Below are positions 15,902 through 23,167 of a DNA stretch of 40,817 bases, piece after piece. This DNA is from Streptomyces sp. 130. GTDB lineage: Bacteria; Actinomycetota; Actinomycetes; Streptomycetales; Streptomycetaceae. Both the position numbers and the translations under genes were made by a program. The stretch's first letter is position 1. Each line of letters starts with the position of its first letter. The stretch lies in the NCBI RefSeq assembly GCF_007096885.1, contig NZ_VJNO01000050.1:1-40817 (forward strand), written 5' to 3'. The notes beneath the pieces were generated by a model. It saw only the letters and a list, made by a program, of their open reading frames with translations, ran no database searches and had not been told where the DNA came from.

Positions 15902-17161
15902 ATGGCCGCGGGATATCTGGACATCCTCCGGGCGCGGCACGCCGCCAGGCTGCTGACGGGCACCCTGGTGGGCCGGCTGCCGAACGGCACGGCGAGCATC
16001 GCGATCGTCCTGTTCGTCCGGGCCGAGGGCGGCAGCTACAGCGTCGCGGGCGCGCTCGCGGCGGTGTACGGGCTGGCCACCGCGGTCGGGCAGCCGCTGC
16101 TCGGTCGGGCGGTGGACCTGTACGGCCAGCCGCGCGTCCAGCTGCCCGCCGCCGTCGTCTCCGCGCTCGGCATGGTCCTCCTCGCCGCGGCCGGGACCGG
16201 CTCGCTCCCGCTCGCCTACGCGGCGGTGGCCGTGGCCGGGCTCTTCACGCCTCCGCTGGAGGGCGGTCTGCGGGCGCTGTGGCCGAGTGTGCTCGGCGGT
16301 GAGGACCGGGTGCACCGGGCCTATGCCATGGACGCCGTCGCGCAGGAGGTCATGTTCACGGCGGGTCCGCTGCTCGTGACGCTTCTGACCGCCCTCTGGT
16401 CGCCCGGCACGGCGCTGCTGGTCATCAATGCGATCGGGGTGCTCGGCGCGCTGTCGGTCGTGGTCTGCGAGCCCTCGCGGGCCTGGCGCTCCGCCCCGCG
16501 CGAGGCGCACTGGCTGGGCGCGCTGCGCTCGCCCGGCCTGCTGGCGCTGCTCGGCTCGTTCTTCTTCGTGGGCCTGGCGCTGGGCTCGATCACCGTGGCC
16601 GCGATGGCGTACGCCGACGACCGGGGCCGGGAGTCGGTGTACGGCTGGCTGATGGCCGCGCTCGGCCTCGGCGCCCTGATCGGCGGGGCGGTCTACGGGG
16701 CGCGGCAGTGGGCGGGGGCGCCGGAGCGGCGGCTGCGGGTGATCGTGGGGCTGCTCGCGGCGGGCTATCTGCCGCTGGTGCTGACGCCCGGCCCGGTCGC
16801 GATGACGGTGCTGGCGGCCGTCTCCGGGGTGTTCCTCGCCCCGGCCGTCGCGTGCTCGTTCATCGTGGTCGACCGGCACGCGCCGCGCGGGACGGTGACG
16901 GAGGCGTTCTCGTGGCTCGTGACGACCTTCGGGGTGGGCGCGGCCGTGGGGACCGCGGTGGCCGGTCCGGCGGTCGAACTGGGCGGGACGGCGTGGAGCT
17001 TCGCGGTCGCGGGGGCCGGTGGAGTGGCGGCGCTGCTCGTTCTCCTGGCCACCGGATCAGTCCTGGCGGCTCCCGCCCGTACCGCCGTAGCGGTGCGAGG
17101 ATCGGAAAATGATCGAAACGGTGCCGTCGAACCCGGTTTCAGCTCGGGCCATCAGGCGTAA
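15902..17161 (+). CDS. Major facilitator superfamily transporter
   Basis: A 419-residue membrane protein with about 12 predicted membrane helices, typical of drug/metabolite-efflux MFS proteins (GTLVGRLPNGTASIAIVLFV at helix 1; the loop RAVDLYGQPRVQL after helix 2). The substrate is not readable. ATG 15902 is chosen for the GAGGGGCGGG site just upstream; an in-frame ATG at 15837 would lie inside the operator. The final 25 residues are hydrophilic and unlike the family core, and the last codons overlap the pafA promoter. Regulation by the divergent LacI-type protein is likely. The gene runs straight into pafA with only 9 bases between stop and start. Confidence 0.92.
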   Translation: MAAGYLDILRARHAARLLTGTLVGRLPNGTASIAIVLFVRAEGGSYSVAGALAAVYGLATAVGQPLLGRAVDLYGQPRVQLPAAVVSALGMVLLAAAGTGSLPLAYAAVAVAGLFTPPLEGGLRALWPSVLGGEDRVHRAYAMDAVAQEVMFTAGPLLVTLLTALWSPGTALLVINAIGVLGALSVVVCEPSRAWRSAPREAHWLGALRSPGLLALLGSFFFVGLALGSITVAAMAYADDRGRESVYGWLMAALGLGALIGGAVYGARQWAGAPERRLRVIVGLLAAGYLPLVLTPGPVAMTVLAAVSGVFLAPAVACSFIVVDRHAPRGTVTEAFSWLVTTFGVGAAVGTAVAGPAVELGGTAWSFAVAGAGGVAALLVLLATGSVLAAPARTAVAVRGSENDRNGAVEPGFSSGHQA

Positions 17162-17170
17162 TGTTCAGTC
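17136..17170 (+). promoter_or_regulatory. Leaderless promoter of pafA
   Basis: GTTTCA (17136-17141), 17 bases, TAATGT (17159-17164), then 6 bases to the ATG at 17171 with no ribosome site. It overlaps the end of the MFS gene. The -35 and spacer length equal those of the arc promoter. Confidence 0.65.
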
Positions 17171-18532
17171 ATGGACCGCCGCATTTTCGGGCTGGAGAAC
17201 GAGTACGGCGTCACGTGCACGTTCAGGGGACAGCGCCGACTGTCTCCTGATGAAGTGGCGCGCTACCTCTTCCGCCGTGTTGTGTCATGGGGCCGCAGCA
17301 GCAATGTCTTTCTGCGGAACGGCGCCCGCCTCTACCTCGACGTGGGATCGCATCCGGAATATGCAACCCCCGAATGCGACAACCTGACCGAGCTGGTCAC
17401 CCACGACAAGTCCGGCGAGCGCATTCTCGAAGGCCTGCTCGTCGACGCCGAACGCCGCCTGCACGAGGAGGGAATCGCCGGCGACGTCTATCTCTTCAAG
17501 AACAACACCGACTCGGCGGGAAACTCCTACGGCTGCCACGAGAACTACCTCGTCGCCCGGCACGGGGAATTCTCCCGCCTCGCGGACATCCTCATTCCGT
17601 TCCTCGTCACCAGGCAGCTGATCTGCGGCGCCGGCAAGGTGCTCCAGACCCCCCGGGGCGCCGTCTACTGCGTCAGCCAGCGTGCCGAGCACATCTGGGA
17701 GGGCGTCAGCTCCGCGACGACGCGTTCCCGCCCGATCATCAACACCCGCGACGAGCCGCACGCGGACGCGGAGCGCTACCGCCGCCTGCACGTCATCGTC
17801 GGGGACTCCAACATGTCCGAGACGACCATGCTGCTCAAGGTCGGCGCGACCGACCTGGTGCTCCGCATGATCGAGGCGGGCACGGTGATGCGCGACCTGA
17901 CGCTGGAGAATCCGATCCGGGCGATCCGCGAGGTCAGCCACGACACCACCGGACAGCGCAAGGTCCGCCTCGCCAGCGGCCGGGAGGCGTCGGCCATAGA
18001 GGTGCAGCGCGAGTACTACGAGAAGGCCGTGGACTTCGTGGACCGCCGCGGCATCCGCACGGGCAACGTCGAGCGCGTCCTCGAACTGTGGGGCCGCACG
18101 CTCGACGCGATCGAGGCCGAGGACCTCGACCGGATCGACACCGAGATCGACTGGGTCATGAAGTACAAGCTCATCGAGCGGTACCGGGCCAAGCACAACA
18201 TGACCATGTCGAATCCGCGGGTCGCCCAGATAGACCTCGCCTACCACGACATCCACCGCCGCCGTGGGCTGTACTACCTGCTGGAGCGCAAGGGGCAGGC
18301 CGCCCGCGTCTGCAACGACCTGAAGATCTTCGAGGGCAAGTCGGTGCCCCCGCAGACGACCAGGGCGCGGCTGCGCGGGGACTTCATCCGGCGGGCGCAG
18401 GAGCAGCGGCGGGACTTCACCGTCGACTGGGTCCACCTCAAGCTCAACGACCAGGCCCAGCGCACGGTGCTGTGCAAGGACCCCTTCCGGTCGGTGGACG
18501 ACCGGGTGGAGAAGCTGATCGCGGGTATGTGA
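17171..18532 (+). CDS. pafA: Pup-protein ligase PafA
   Basis: Uses ATP to phosphorylate the C-terminal Glu of Pup and forms the isopeptide bond to a lysine of the target. The 453-residue protein shares the carboxylate-amine-ligase fold with Dop but lacks the Dop loop. Key residues are Glu9/Glu11/Tyr12 in GLENEYG and catalytic Asp57 in RLYLDVGSHPEYATPE. Also present are the HLYKNNTD-equivalent LFKNNTDSAGNSYGCHENY and RPIINTRDEPHADAERYRRLHVIVGDSNMSE. The C-terminal 70 residues form the small domain that holds Pup. The ATG at 17171 agrees with the leaderless promoter. It is separated from prcA by the LacI-MFS pair and closed by a perfect 12-base terminator. Confidence 0.98.
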   Translation: MDRRIFGLENEYGVTCTFRGQRRLSPDEVARYLFRRVVSWGRSSNVFLRNGARLYLDVGSHPEYATPECDNLTELVTHDKSGERILEGLLVDAERRLHEEGIAGDVYLFKNNTDSAGNSYGCHENYLVARHGEFSRLADILIPFLVTRQLICGAGKVLQTPRGAVYCVSQRAEHIWEGVSSATTRSRPIINTRDEPHADAERYRRLHVIVGDSNMSETTMLLKVGATDLVLRMIEAGTVMRDLTLENPIRAIREVSHDTTGQRKVRLASGREASAIEVQREYYEKAVDFVDRRGIRTGNVERVLELWGRTLDAIEAEDLDRIDTEIDWVMKYKLIERYRAKHNMTMSNPRVAQIDLAYHDIHRRRGLYYLLERKGQAARVCNDLKIFEGKSVPPQTTRARLRGDFIRRAQEQRRDFTVDWVHLKLNDQAQRTVLCKDPFRSVDDRVEKLIAGM

Positions 18533-18566
18533 GGCGCAGGATACGCCCCGGTACCCGGTGCGACCC

Positions 18567-18597
18567 GGGCCCCGTACGTTCCTCGTACGGGGCCCTT
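18567..18597 (+). terminator. Terminator after pafA
   Basis: Perfect 12-base stem (18567-18578 and 18584-18595), TTCCT loop, followed by TT. It lies 34 bases after the pafA stop. Confidence 0.88.
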
Positions 18598-18606
18598 CGT
18601 ACGGCC

Positions 18607-18612
18607 TAGAGT
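18607..18612 (+). promoter_or_regulatory. Putative -10 element of the FKBP operon
   Basis: TAGAGT, 63 bases before the GTG of the FKBP lipoprotein and just after the pafA terminator, so a new transcript should begin about here. No clear -35 is visible. Confidence 0.4.
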
Positions 18613-18675
18613 GGCGGGGTCCCGGAACCCCTGGGGCGTGTCCCCCACATATGCCGTCTGAGATCTGAGGAACCA

Positions 18676-19635
18676 GTGCGCCGACTTGCCGGCCTTCTCG
18701 TCGTCCCCCTGCTGCTGTTGTCGTCAGCGGCCTGCGGCAGCGACGACAAGGGCTCCGACTCCGCTTCCGCCTCCGCGTCCGCCCCTTCCAAGGGAGGTTT
18801 CCCCGCCATCACCGCGGGCGCGAAGTTCGGCGAGAAGCCCACCCTGGCCAAGGGCACGGGTACGCCGCCCAAGGAGCTGAAGACCAAGGTCATCAGCGAG
18901 GGCGACGGCGCGAAGCTGAAGAACGGCGACGTCACCCAGGTCAACTACCTCGGCCAGGCGTACGACTCCACCGAACCGTTCGACAACAGCTTCGACCGCA
19001 AGCAGCCGTTCGACCTGACGCTCGGCGCGGGCATGGTCATCCAGGGCTGGGACAAGGGCCTGGTCGGCCAGAAGGTCGGCAGCAGGGTCCAGCTCGTCAT
19101 CCCGCCGGACCTCGGTTACGGGGCCCAGGGCCAGGGCGACATCAAGCCGAACGCCACCCTGGTCTTCGTCGTGGACATCCTGAAGGCGAAGCAGATCCCG
19201 GCCTCGGCCAAGGGCACCGAGGTCGCCCAGGACAACAAGGACCTGCCGAAGGTGGGCACCAACACCGACGGCAAGGCGCCGAGCCTCACCATCCCGAGCA
19301 AGGTCGACCCGCCGAAGAAGCTGGTCTCCGACTACGTGCTGGAGTCCAAGGGCGACGTGGTCAAGGAGACCGACTCGGTCGTCGTGAACTACGTGGCCAA
19401 GCTCTGGAAGGACGGCAAGGAGTTCGACAACACCTACACCACGGGCAAGACGCAGACCTTCCCCCTGGCGCAGGTCACCCTCAAGGGGCTGAAGGACGGC
19501 CTGATCGGCAAGAAGATCGGCAGCCGGGTGCTGCTGGTCGTGCCGCCGGACCAGGGCCTCGGCGACAAGGAGCAGTCGGGCGTCCCCGCCAACTCCACGC
19601 TGGTCTTCGCCGTGGACATCCTGGCGAAGATGTAA
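18676..19635 (+). CDS. FKBP-type peptidyl-prolyl isomerase lipoprotein with two FKBP domains
   Basis: A 319-residue folding catalyst on the outer membrane face. Residues 1-20 are a lipoprotein signal with lipobox SAAC (Cys20), followed by a Ser/Ala linker. The first FKBP domain (about 75-175) has the usual residues: YDSTEPFDNSF, VIQGWDKGLVG, PPDLGYG, TLVFVVDIL. The second (about 225-319) keeps the fold (GKEFDNTY, PPDQGLG, TLVFAVDIL). At the VIxGW position it reads LKGLKDG, so the floor tryptophan of the active site is missing and this copy may be a chaperone or binding domain only. GTG 18676 has GAGGAA upstream. A single-domain cytosolic FKBP follows after 43 bases. Confidence 0.94.
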   Translation: MRRLAGLLVVPLLLLSSAACGSDDKGSDSASASASAPSKGGFPAITAGAKFGEKPTLAKGTGTPPKELKTKVISEGDGAKLKNGDVTQVNYLGQAYDSTEPFDNSFDRKQPFDLTLGAGMVIQGWDKGLVGQKVGSRVQLVIPPDLGYGAQGQGDIKPNATLVFVVDILKAKQIPASAKGTEVAQDNKDLPKVGTNTDGKAPSLTIPSKVDPPKKLVSDYVLESKGDVVKETDSVVVNYVAKLWKDGKEFDNTYTTGKTQTFPLAQVTLKGLKDGLIGKKIGSRVLLVVPPDQGLGDKEQSGVPANSTLVFAVDILAKM

Positions 19636-19678
19636 GACTGTCCCGGTTGCCCAGTTCATCAGTAAGAGGAGCAAGTCA

Positions 19679-20053
19679 GTGAGCATCGACAAGCCCGAGG
19701 TCGACTTCCCGGGTGGCGAGCCGCCGGCCGATCTGGAGATCAAGGACATCTGGGAGGGCGACGGCGAGGAGGCCAAGCCCGGCCAGTTCGTCTCCGTCCA
19801 CTACGTGGGCGTCGCCTTCTCCACCGGCGAGGAGTTCGACGCCTCGTGGAACCGTGGCGCTCCGCTGCAGTTCCAGCTCGGTGCCGGCCAGGTCATCTCG
19901 GGCTGGGACAAGGGCGTGCAGGGCATGAAGGTCGGTGGCCGCCGCCAGCTGACCATCCCCGCGCACCTCGCCTACGGCGACCGCGGCGCCGGCGGTGGCG
20001 CGATCGCCCCGGGCGAAACGCTGATCTTCGTCTGCGACCTGATCTCCGTCTGA
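19679..20053 (+). CDS. Cytosolic FKBP-type peptidyl-prolyl cis-trans isomerase
   Basis: A 124-residue single-domain FKBP without signal peptide. All active-site segments are present: VHYVGVAFSTGEEFDASW, VISGWDKGVQGMKVGGRR, PAHLAYGDRG and ETLIFVCDLISV. It should speed up proline isomerisation in cytosolic proteins. The start is GTG 19679 with AGAGGAG upstream. It is co-transcribed with the FKBP lipoprotein gene and closed by a terminator with a GNRA-type loop. The placement of FKBP genes between pafA and pafB may be relevant to protein quality control, but that is only contextual. Confidence 0.96.
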   Translation: MSIDKPEVDFPGGEPPADLEIKDIWEGDGEEAKPGQFVSVHYVGVAFSTGEEFDASWNRGAPLQFQLGAGQVISGWDKGVQGMKVGGRRQLTIPAHLAYGDRGAGGGAIAPGETLIFVCDLISV

Positions 20054-20076
20054 TCCCGCGCGCAGGACCAGCAGCA

Positions 20077-20110
20077 GGGCCCGCACCGCGAGGTGCGGGC
20101 CCTCGCTTTT
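20077..20110 (+). terminator. Terminator after the FKBP operon
   Basis: Perfect 11-base stem (20077-20087 and 20092-20102), GCGA tetraloop, then TCGCTTTT: a classical intrinsic terminator including a T tract. Confidence 0.93.
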
Positions 20111-20136
20111 GTCCGGACACCCCGGGGCGGTACGGT
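20109..20136 (+). promoter_or_regulatory. Predicted promoter of pafBC
   Basis: TTGTCC (20109-20114), 16 bases, TACGGT (20131-20136). The -35 overlaps the T tract of the preceding terminator. TTGTCC resembles the RecA-NDp block, but the distance to the -10 is wrong for that class, so self-activation by PafBC is not supported. Confidence 0.4.
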
Positions 20137-20169
20137 CGAGCGTCGTAGAGCACGAGGGAAAGGGCGTCG

Positions 20170-21123
20170 ATGGCGATTGCCAAGGCCGAGCGGCTGATGA
20201 ACCTGGCGCTGTGTCTGCTGGGGACCCGGCGCCCGCTCAGCAAGCGCGAGCTGCGCGGCTCCATCGAGGCGTACCTCGAAGCGGCTTCCGACGACGCCTT
20301 CAACCGGATGTTCGAGCGCGACAAGGACGACCTGCGCGAGCTCGGCCTGGTCATCGAGACCGTGGAGAACCTGGACGGCGACACCGGCTACCTCGCCCGC
20401 CGCGACAGCAACCGGCTGCCGCCCATCACGCTGGACGCCGAGGAGGCCGCCGCGCTCGGCCTGGCCGCCAAGGTCTGGCAGCAGGCCCGCCTCGCCGGCG
20501 CGGCCAGCGGAGCCCTGCAGAAGCTGCGGGCGGCCGGGATGCCCGAGACCGAGGACACCTACGAGGTCCACAGCGCCCTCGAACCCCGCATCCCCGTCCA
20601 CGAGGCCGCGTTCGAACCCCTCATGCTGGCCTGCCGCGACCGCCGCCCGGTGACCTTCGACTACCGCAAGGCCAACGCCGCCCAGCCCGAGCAGCGCCAG
20701 GTCGAGCCGTGGACCCTGGAATGCTGGCGCGGCCACTGGTATCTCGCCGGCTGGGACCGCGAGCGGGGCGCCGAGCGCGTCTTCCGGCTCTCCCGGATCA
20801 CCGGCAAGGTGCGCTCCCGGGCCGGCGCCTTCACCGCCGAGGTGCCCGACGTGGTCACCGTCCGCGAGACCGTGGAGAGCTGGGCCGGCGAGACGGCCAC
20901 CCGGACCGCCCTGATCAGGCTCCGCGCCGACTCCGGATACCCGCTGCGCGCCCGCGCCACATCGGTCCGGGAACTCGGGAACGGGTGGGAGGAGTTGGAG
21001 ATCCCGTACGGACACGGCCTGGACGCCTGGCTCGTGGAGTTCGGGCCCGACGTCGTCGTCACCGGACCCGAGGACCTGCGGGCCGACGTGGTGGACCGGC
21101 TGCGCGCCGTGGCCAAGGACTGA
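20170..21123 (+). CDS. pafB: WYL-domain transcriptional regulator PafB
   Basis: One half of the PafBC activator that drives LexA-independent DNA-damage genes in mycobacteria, working with sigma-A RNA polymerase at RecA-NDp promoters. The 317-residue protein has an N-terminal winged helix (about 5-65, AERLMNLALCLLGTRRPLSKRELRG). A middle helical segment and a WYL domain follow (WRGHWYLAGWDRERGAERVFRLSRI), then a WCX-type C-terminal domain. The WYL motif itself is intact (HWYLAGW). WYL domains are thought to sense single-stranded nucleic acid. ATG 20170 follows GAGGGAAAGG. pafC begins 15 bases after the stop, so the two are one operon. Confidence 0.96.
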   Translation: MAIAKAERLMNLALCLLGTRRPLSKRELRGSIEAYLEAASDDAFNRMFERDKDDLRELGLVIETVENLDGDTGYLARRDSNRLPPITLDAEEAAALGLAAKVWQQARLAGAASGALQKLRAAGMPETEDTYEVHSALEPRIPVHEAAFEPLMLACRDRRPVTFDYRKANAAQPEQRQVEPWTLECWRGHWYLAGWDRERGAERVFRLSRITGKVRSRAGAFTAEVPDVVTVRETVESWAGETATRTALIRLRADSGYPLRARATSVRELGNGWEELEIPYGHGLDAWLVEFGPDVVVTGPEDLRADVVDRLRAVAKD

Positions 21124-21138
21124 GGGGACCGCATTTCC

Positions 21139-22095
21139 ATGGCCACGAACGCCATCGACCAGACGCGCCGGATGCTCTCCCTGGTGACGTATCTGCGCGA
21201 GCGCCCCGGCGCCCACGTCCAGGACGTCGCCCGGGCCTTCGGGATCACCGAGGACGAGCTGATCTCCGACCTGGACGTGCTGCCCATGTGCGGGACCAGC
21301 TTCCGCGGCGGCGACCTGCTCGACATCGACACCGACGGCGACCGCATCTGGTGGCACAACGCGGACGACGTCGCCGAACCGCTGCGGCTCGCCGCCGACG
21401 AGGCGACGGCCCTGCTGGTGGCCGCCCGCGCCGTGGCGACCCTGCCCGGGCTGCGCGAGAGCGACCGGCAGGCGCTGCTGCGGGCCACCGCCAAGCTGGA
21501 GGCCGCCGCCGGAGAGGTGGGGGCCGCGAGCTCCCGGCTCTCGGTCACCTTCGAGTCCGAGGGCGGTGTCTTCGCCGAGGTGGACCGGGCGATCTCGGAG
21601 CGGCGCCGGCTGTGGCTGCGCTACTACTCGCCCGCACGCGACGAGCTCACCGAGCGCGAGGTGGACCCGATCCGGCTGTTCGCCGTCGGGCACACCTACA
21701 TGGAGGCGTGGTGCCGCTCCTCCGAGGACCGGCGCACCTTCCGCCTCGACCGGGTCGCCGAGATCCGCCTCCTCGACGCGCCCGCCGCCCCGCCCGAGCT
21801 GGAGCTGCGGGACCTGTCCGAGGGGCTGGTCCAGCCGGCCGCCGAGGACCCGGAGGTCGTGATCGAGGTCGGCCCCGGCGGGCGCTGGGTCGCCGAGTAC
21901 TACCCGCACGACCGGGCGGAGGAACTGCCCGACGGCGGTCTGCGGATCACCCTGCGCACCCCGGACCCGGCCTCGCTGCGCCGGCTCGCGCTCCGGCTCG
22001 GCCGGGAGGGGCGGATCGTCTCGCCGCCCGAGCTGGCCGAGAGCGCGCGGAGTGCGGCGCGGGCGGCGCTCGCCGCGTACGACGGCACGGCCTGA
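21139..22095 (+). CDS. pafC: WYL-domain transcriptional regulator PafC
   Basis: Partner of PafB in the DNA-damage activator. The 318-residue protein has an N-terminal winged helix (MLSLVTYLRERPGAHVQDVARAFGI), then a WYL domain whose signature is degenerate: GHTYMEAWCRSSEDRRTFRLDRI, so the W-Y-L triplet reads T-Y-M. A WCX-type C-terminus ends the protein. PafB keeps the canonical triplet, so the two subunits probably divide sensing and DNA-binding roles unequally; this is inference. ATG 21139. A small zinc-ribbon gene begins 16 bases after the stop and is probably in the same transcript. Four candidate target promoters lie in this window. Confidence 0.95.
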   Translation: MATNAIDQTRRMLSLVTYLRERPGAHVQDVARAFGITEDELISDLDVLPMCGTSFRGGDLLDIDTDGDRIWWHNADDVAEPLRLAADEATALLVAARAVATLPGLRESDRQALLRATAKLEAAAGEVGAASSRLSVTFESEGGVFAEVDRAISERRRLWLRYYSPARDELTEREVDPIRLFAVGHTYMEAWCRSSEDRRTFRLDRVAEIRLLDAPAAPPELELRDLSEGLVQPAAEDPEVVIEVGPGGRWVAEYYPHDRAEELPDGGLRITLRTPDPASLRRLALRLGREGRIVSPPELAESARSAARAALAAYDGTA

Positions 22096-22111
22096 AGGGA
22101 CGGCTGCTGAC

Positions 22112-22390
22112 ATGAGCCACCTGTCCGCGCTGCCGGGCCGCGCCGCCGTACCGACCGTGGCGGTGCCGGAGTCGGCGCGCTTCAAGGCCGCCTGCCCCGA
22201 CTGCCGCGCGCGGTTCGAGCTGGCGGCGGCGGAGTTCCGGCTGGTGATCGGCGCGACCAGCCGCACCACGTTCTACTCCTTCACCTGCCCCGACTGCGCC
22301 GCGTGCGTCCGCAAACCGGCGGGGGAGCGGATAGTGCAGCTCCTCACCGACGGCGGCGTACGGACGCTGCGCCTGCACACCGGCTCCTGA
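22112..22390 (+). CDS. Small zinc-ribbon protein (unknown function)
   Basis: I do not recognise a named family. The 92-residue product has two CPDC knuckles (Cys28-Cys31 and Cys59-Cys62) spaced 27 residues apart, the layout of a rubredoxin-like zinc ribbon, plus another Cys65. Between them lies ARFELAAAEFRLVIGATSRTTFYSFT, expected beta structure. It could bind DNA, RNA polymerase or another protein. ATG 22112 follows AAGGGA. It lies 16 bases after pafC and 14 before the next small gene, all on the same strand and on the way to tatA, so it is probably part of the pafBC transcript. A role in the damage response is possible but not shown. Confidence 0.8.
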   Translation: MSHLSALPGRAAVPTVAVPESARFKAACPDCRARFELAAAEFRLVIGATSRTTFYSFTCPDCAACVRKPAGERIVQLLTDGGVRTLRLHTGS

Positions 22391-22404
22391 AAGGCTTCTC
22401 GCGC

Positions 22405-22602
22405 ATGTTCTGGCCCATGCTCGCCATCGCCCTGGGATTCCTCGGAATCGCCGTGCTCGGCGTGCTGGCCATCAGGGTGTTCATCGAGGCCCAGCGCCTC
22501 GGCCACCAGGTGACCCGCACCACGGAGCGCATCAACCGCGCCGCCGACGACCTGGAGCGCGCGGCCGTCCGGCTCGCCGCCACGGGACAGACCCTGCCCT
22601 AG
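22405..22602 (+). CDS. Small single-pass membrane protein (unknown function)
   Basis: A 65-residue protein with one N-terminal membrane helix (about 2-25, FWPMLAIALGFLGIAVLGVLAI) and a charged amphipathic helix behind it (EAQRLGHQVTRTTERINRAADDLERAAVRLA). The architecture (short N-out, one helix, amphipathic helix) resembles TatA/TatB in outline but lacks the Phe-Gly hinge, so I do not call it a Tat component. ATG 22405 is preceded by AAAGG (22390-22394), overlapping the stop of the zinc-ribbon gene. It is co-directional with pafC and tatA. Confidence 0.75.
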   Translation: MFWPMLAIALGFLGIAVLGVLAIRVFIEAQRLGHQVTRTTERINRAADDLERAAVRLAATGQTLP

Positions 22603-22711
22603 AGGGCCCATAGACGCGGCCTCCTGTTTCGGGGGCCCGGGAGGTACGCTGCTGCAGGACGGCCCAGGCAGGCAGGGAGGTGCGGGCCGCAATCGAAAGT
22701 ACGCACGGGCA

Positions 22712-22742
22712 TTGCCTCGCGTTTACTCCCGCGGGTTACGAT
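22712..22742 (+). promoter_or_regulatory. Predicted promoter of tatA
   Basis: TTGCCT (22712-22717), 19 bases, TACGAT (22737-22742), in the 226-base gap before tatA. The spacer is one to two bases longer than ideal. Confidence 0.45.
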
Positions 22743-22828
22743 CGCTGCCGGCGAATCGTCGGATGTGTATCCGCCACTCAAGGGCAGCGAGCCCACCTCC
22801 AGCCGCCTCAGCCAGAAGGAAGCACACC

Positions 22829-23116
22829 ATGGGCAATCTGAAGCCTCTCGAGATCGTACTGATCATCGCTGTCATCCTGCTGTTGTTCGGCGCCAAGAAG
22901 CTTCCCGACATGGCCCGCTCGCTGGGCAAGTCGGCCCGCATCCTCAAGAGCGAGGCCAAGGCCATGAAGAAGGACGACGAGCCGACGGCCACCGCGACCA
23001 CGGACGCCGCCGCCGACCAGGGCACGCAGCCGGCAGCGCGCACGATCCAGGCCGCGCCCGGTGACGTCACCAGCTCCCGCCCGGTGAGCGAAGCGAAGCC
23101 CACCACCCAGAGCTGA
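22829..23116 (+). CDS. tatA: Sec-independent protein translocase subunit TatA
   Basis: Forms the variable-size pore or membrane-thinning element of the twin-arginine export pathway. The 95-residue protein has the short N-terminus MGNLKPLE, one membrane helix (about 8-20, IVLIIAVILLLFG), the hinge FGAKKLP, an amphipathic helix (LPDMARSLGKSARILKSEAKAM), and a disordered Thr/Ala/Pro tail. ATG 22829 follows GAAGGA (22815-22820). tatC begins 51 bases downstream with its own ribosome site. No tatB is adjacent. The molybdenum enzyme in this window has a Tat motif and is a probable substrate. Confidence 0.96.
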   Translation: MGNLKPLEIVLIIAVILLLFGAKKLPDMARSLGKSARILKSEAKAMKKDDEPTATATTDAAADQGTQPAARTIQAAPGDVTSSRPVSEAKPTTQS

Positions 23117-23167
23117 CCGCGCTGACGGGTTCTGCCGTCAGCCGCCGCACGAGACGAGGGAAGTGGG

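Noticed and set aside
20109..20136. RecA-NDp promoter for pafBC autoregulation
   Set aside because: TTGTCCGGA is near the consensus but has C instead of A/G and lies 13 rather than 8 bases from TACGGT.
22405..22602. TatB or second TatA
   Set aside because: It has one helix plus an amphipathic helix, but lacks the Phe-Gly hinge and the N-terminal Glu that define TatA/TatB.
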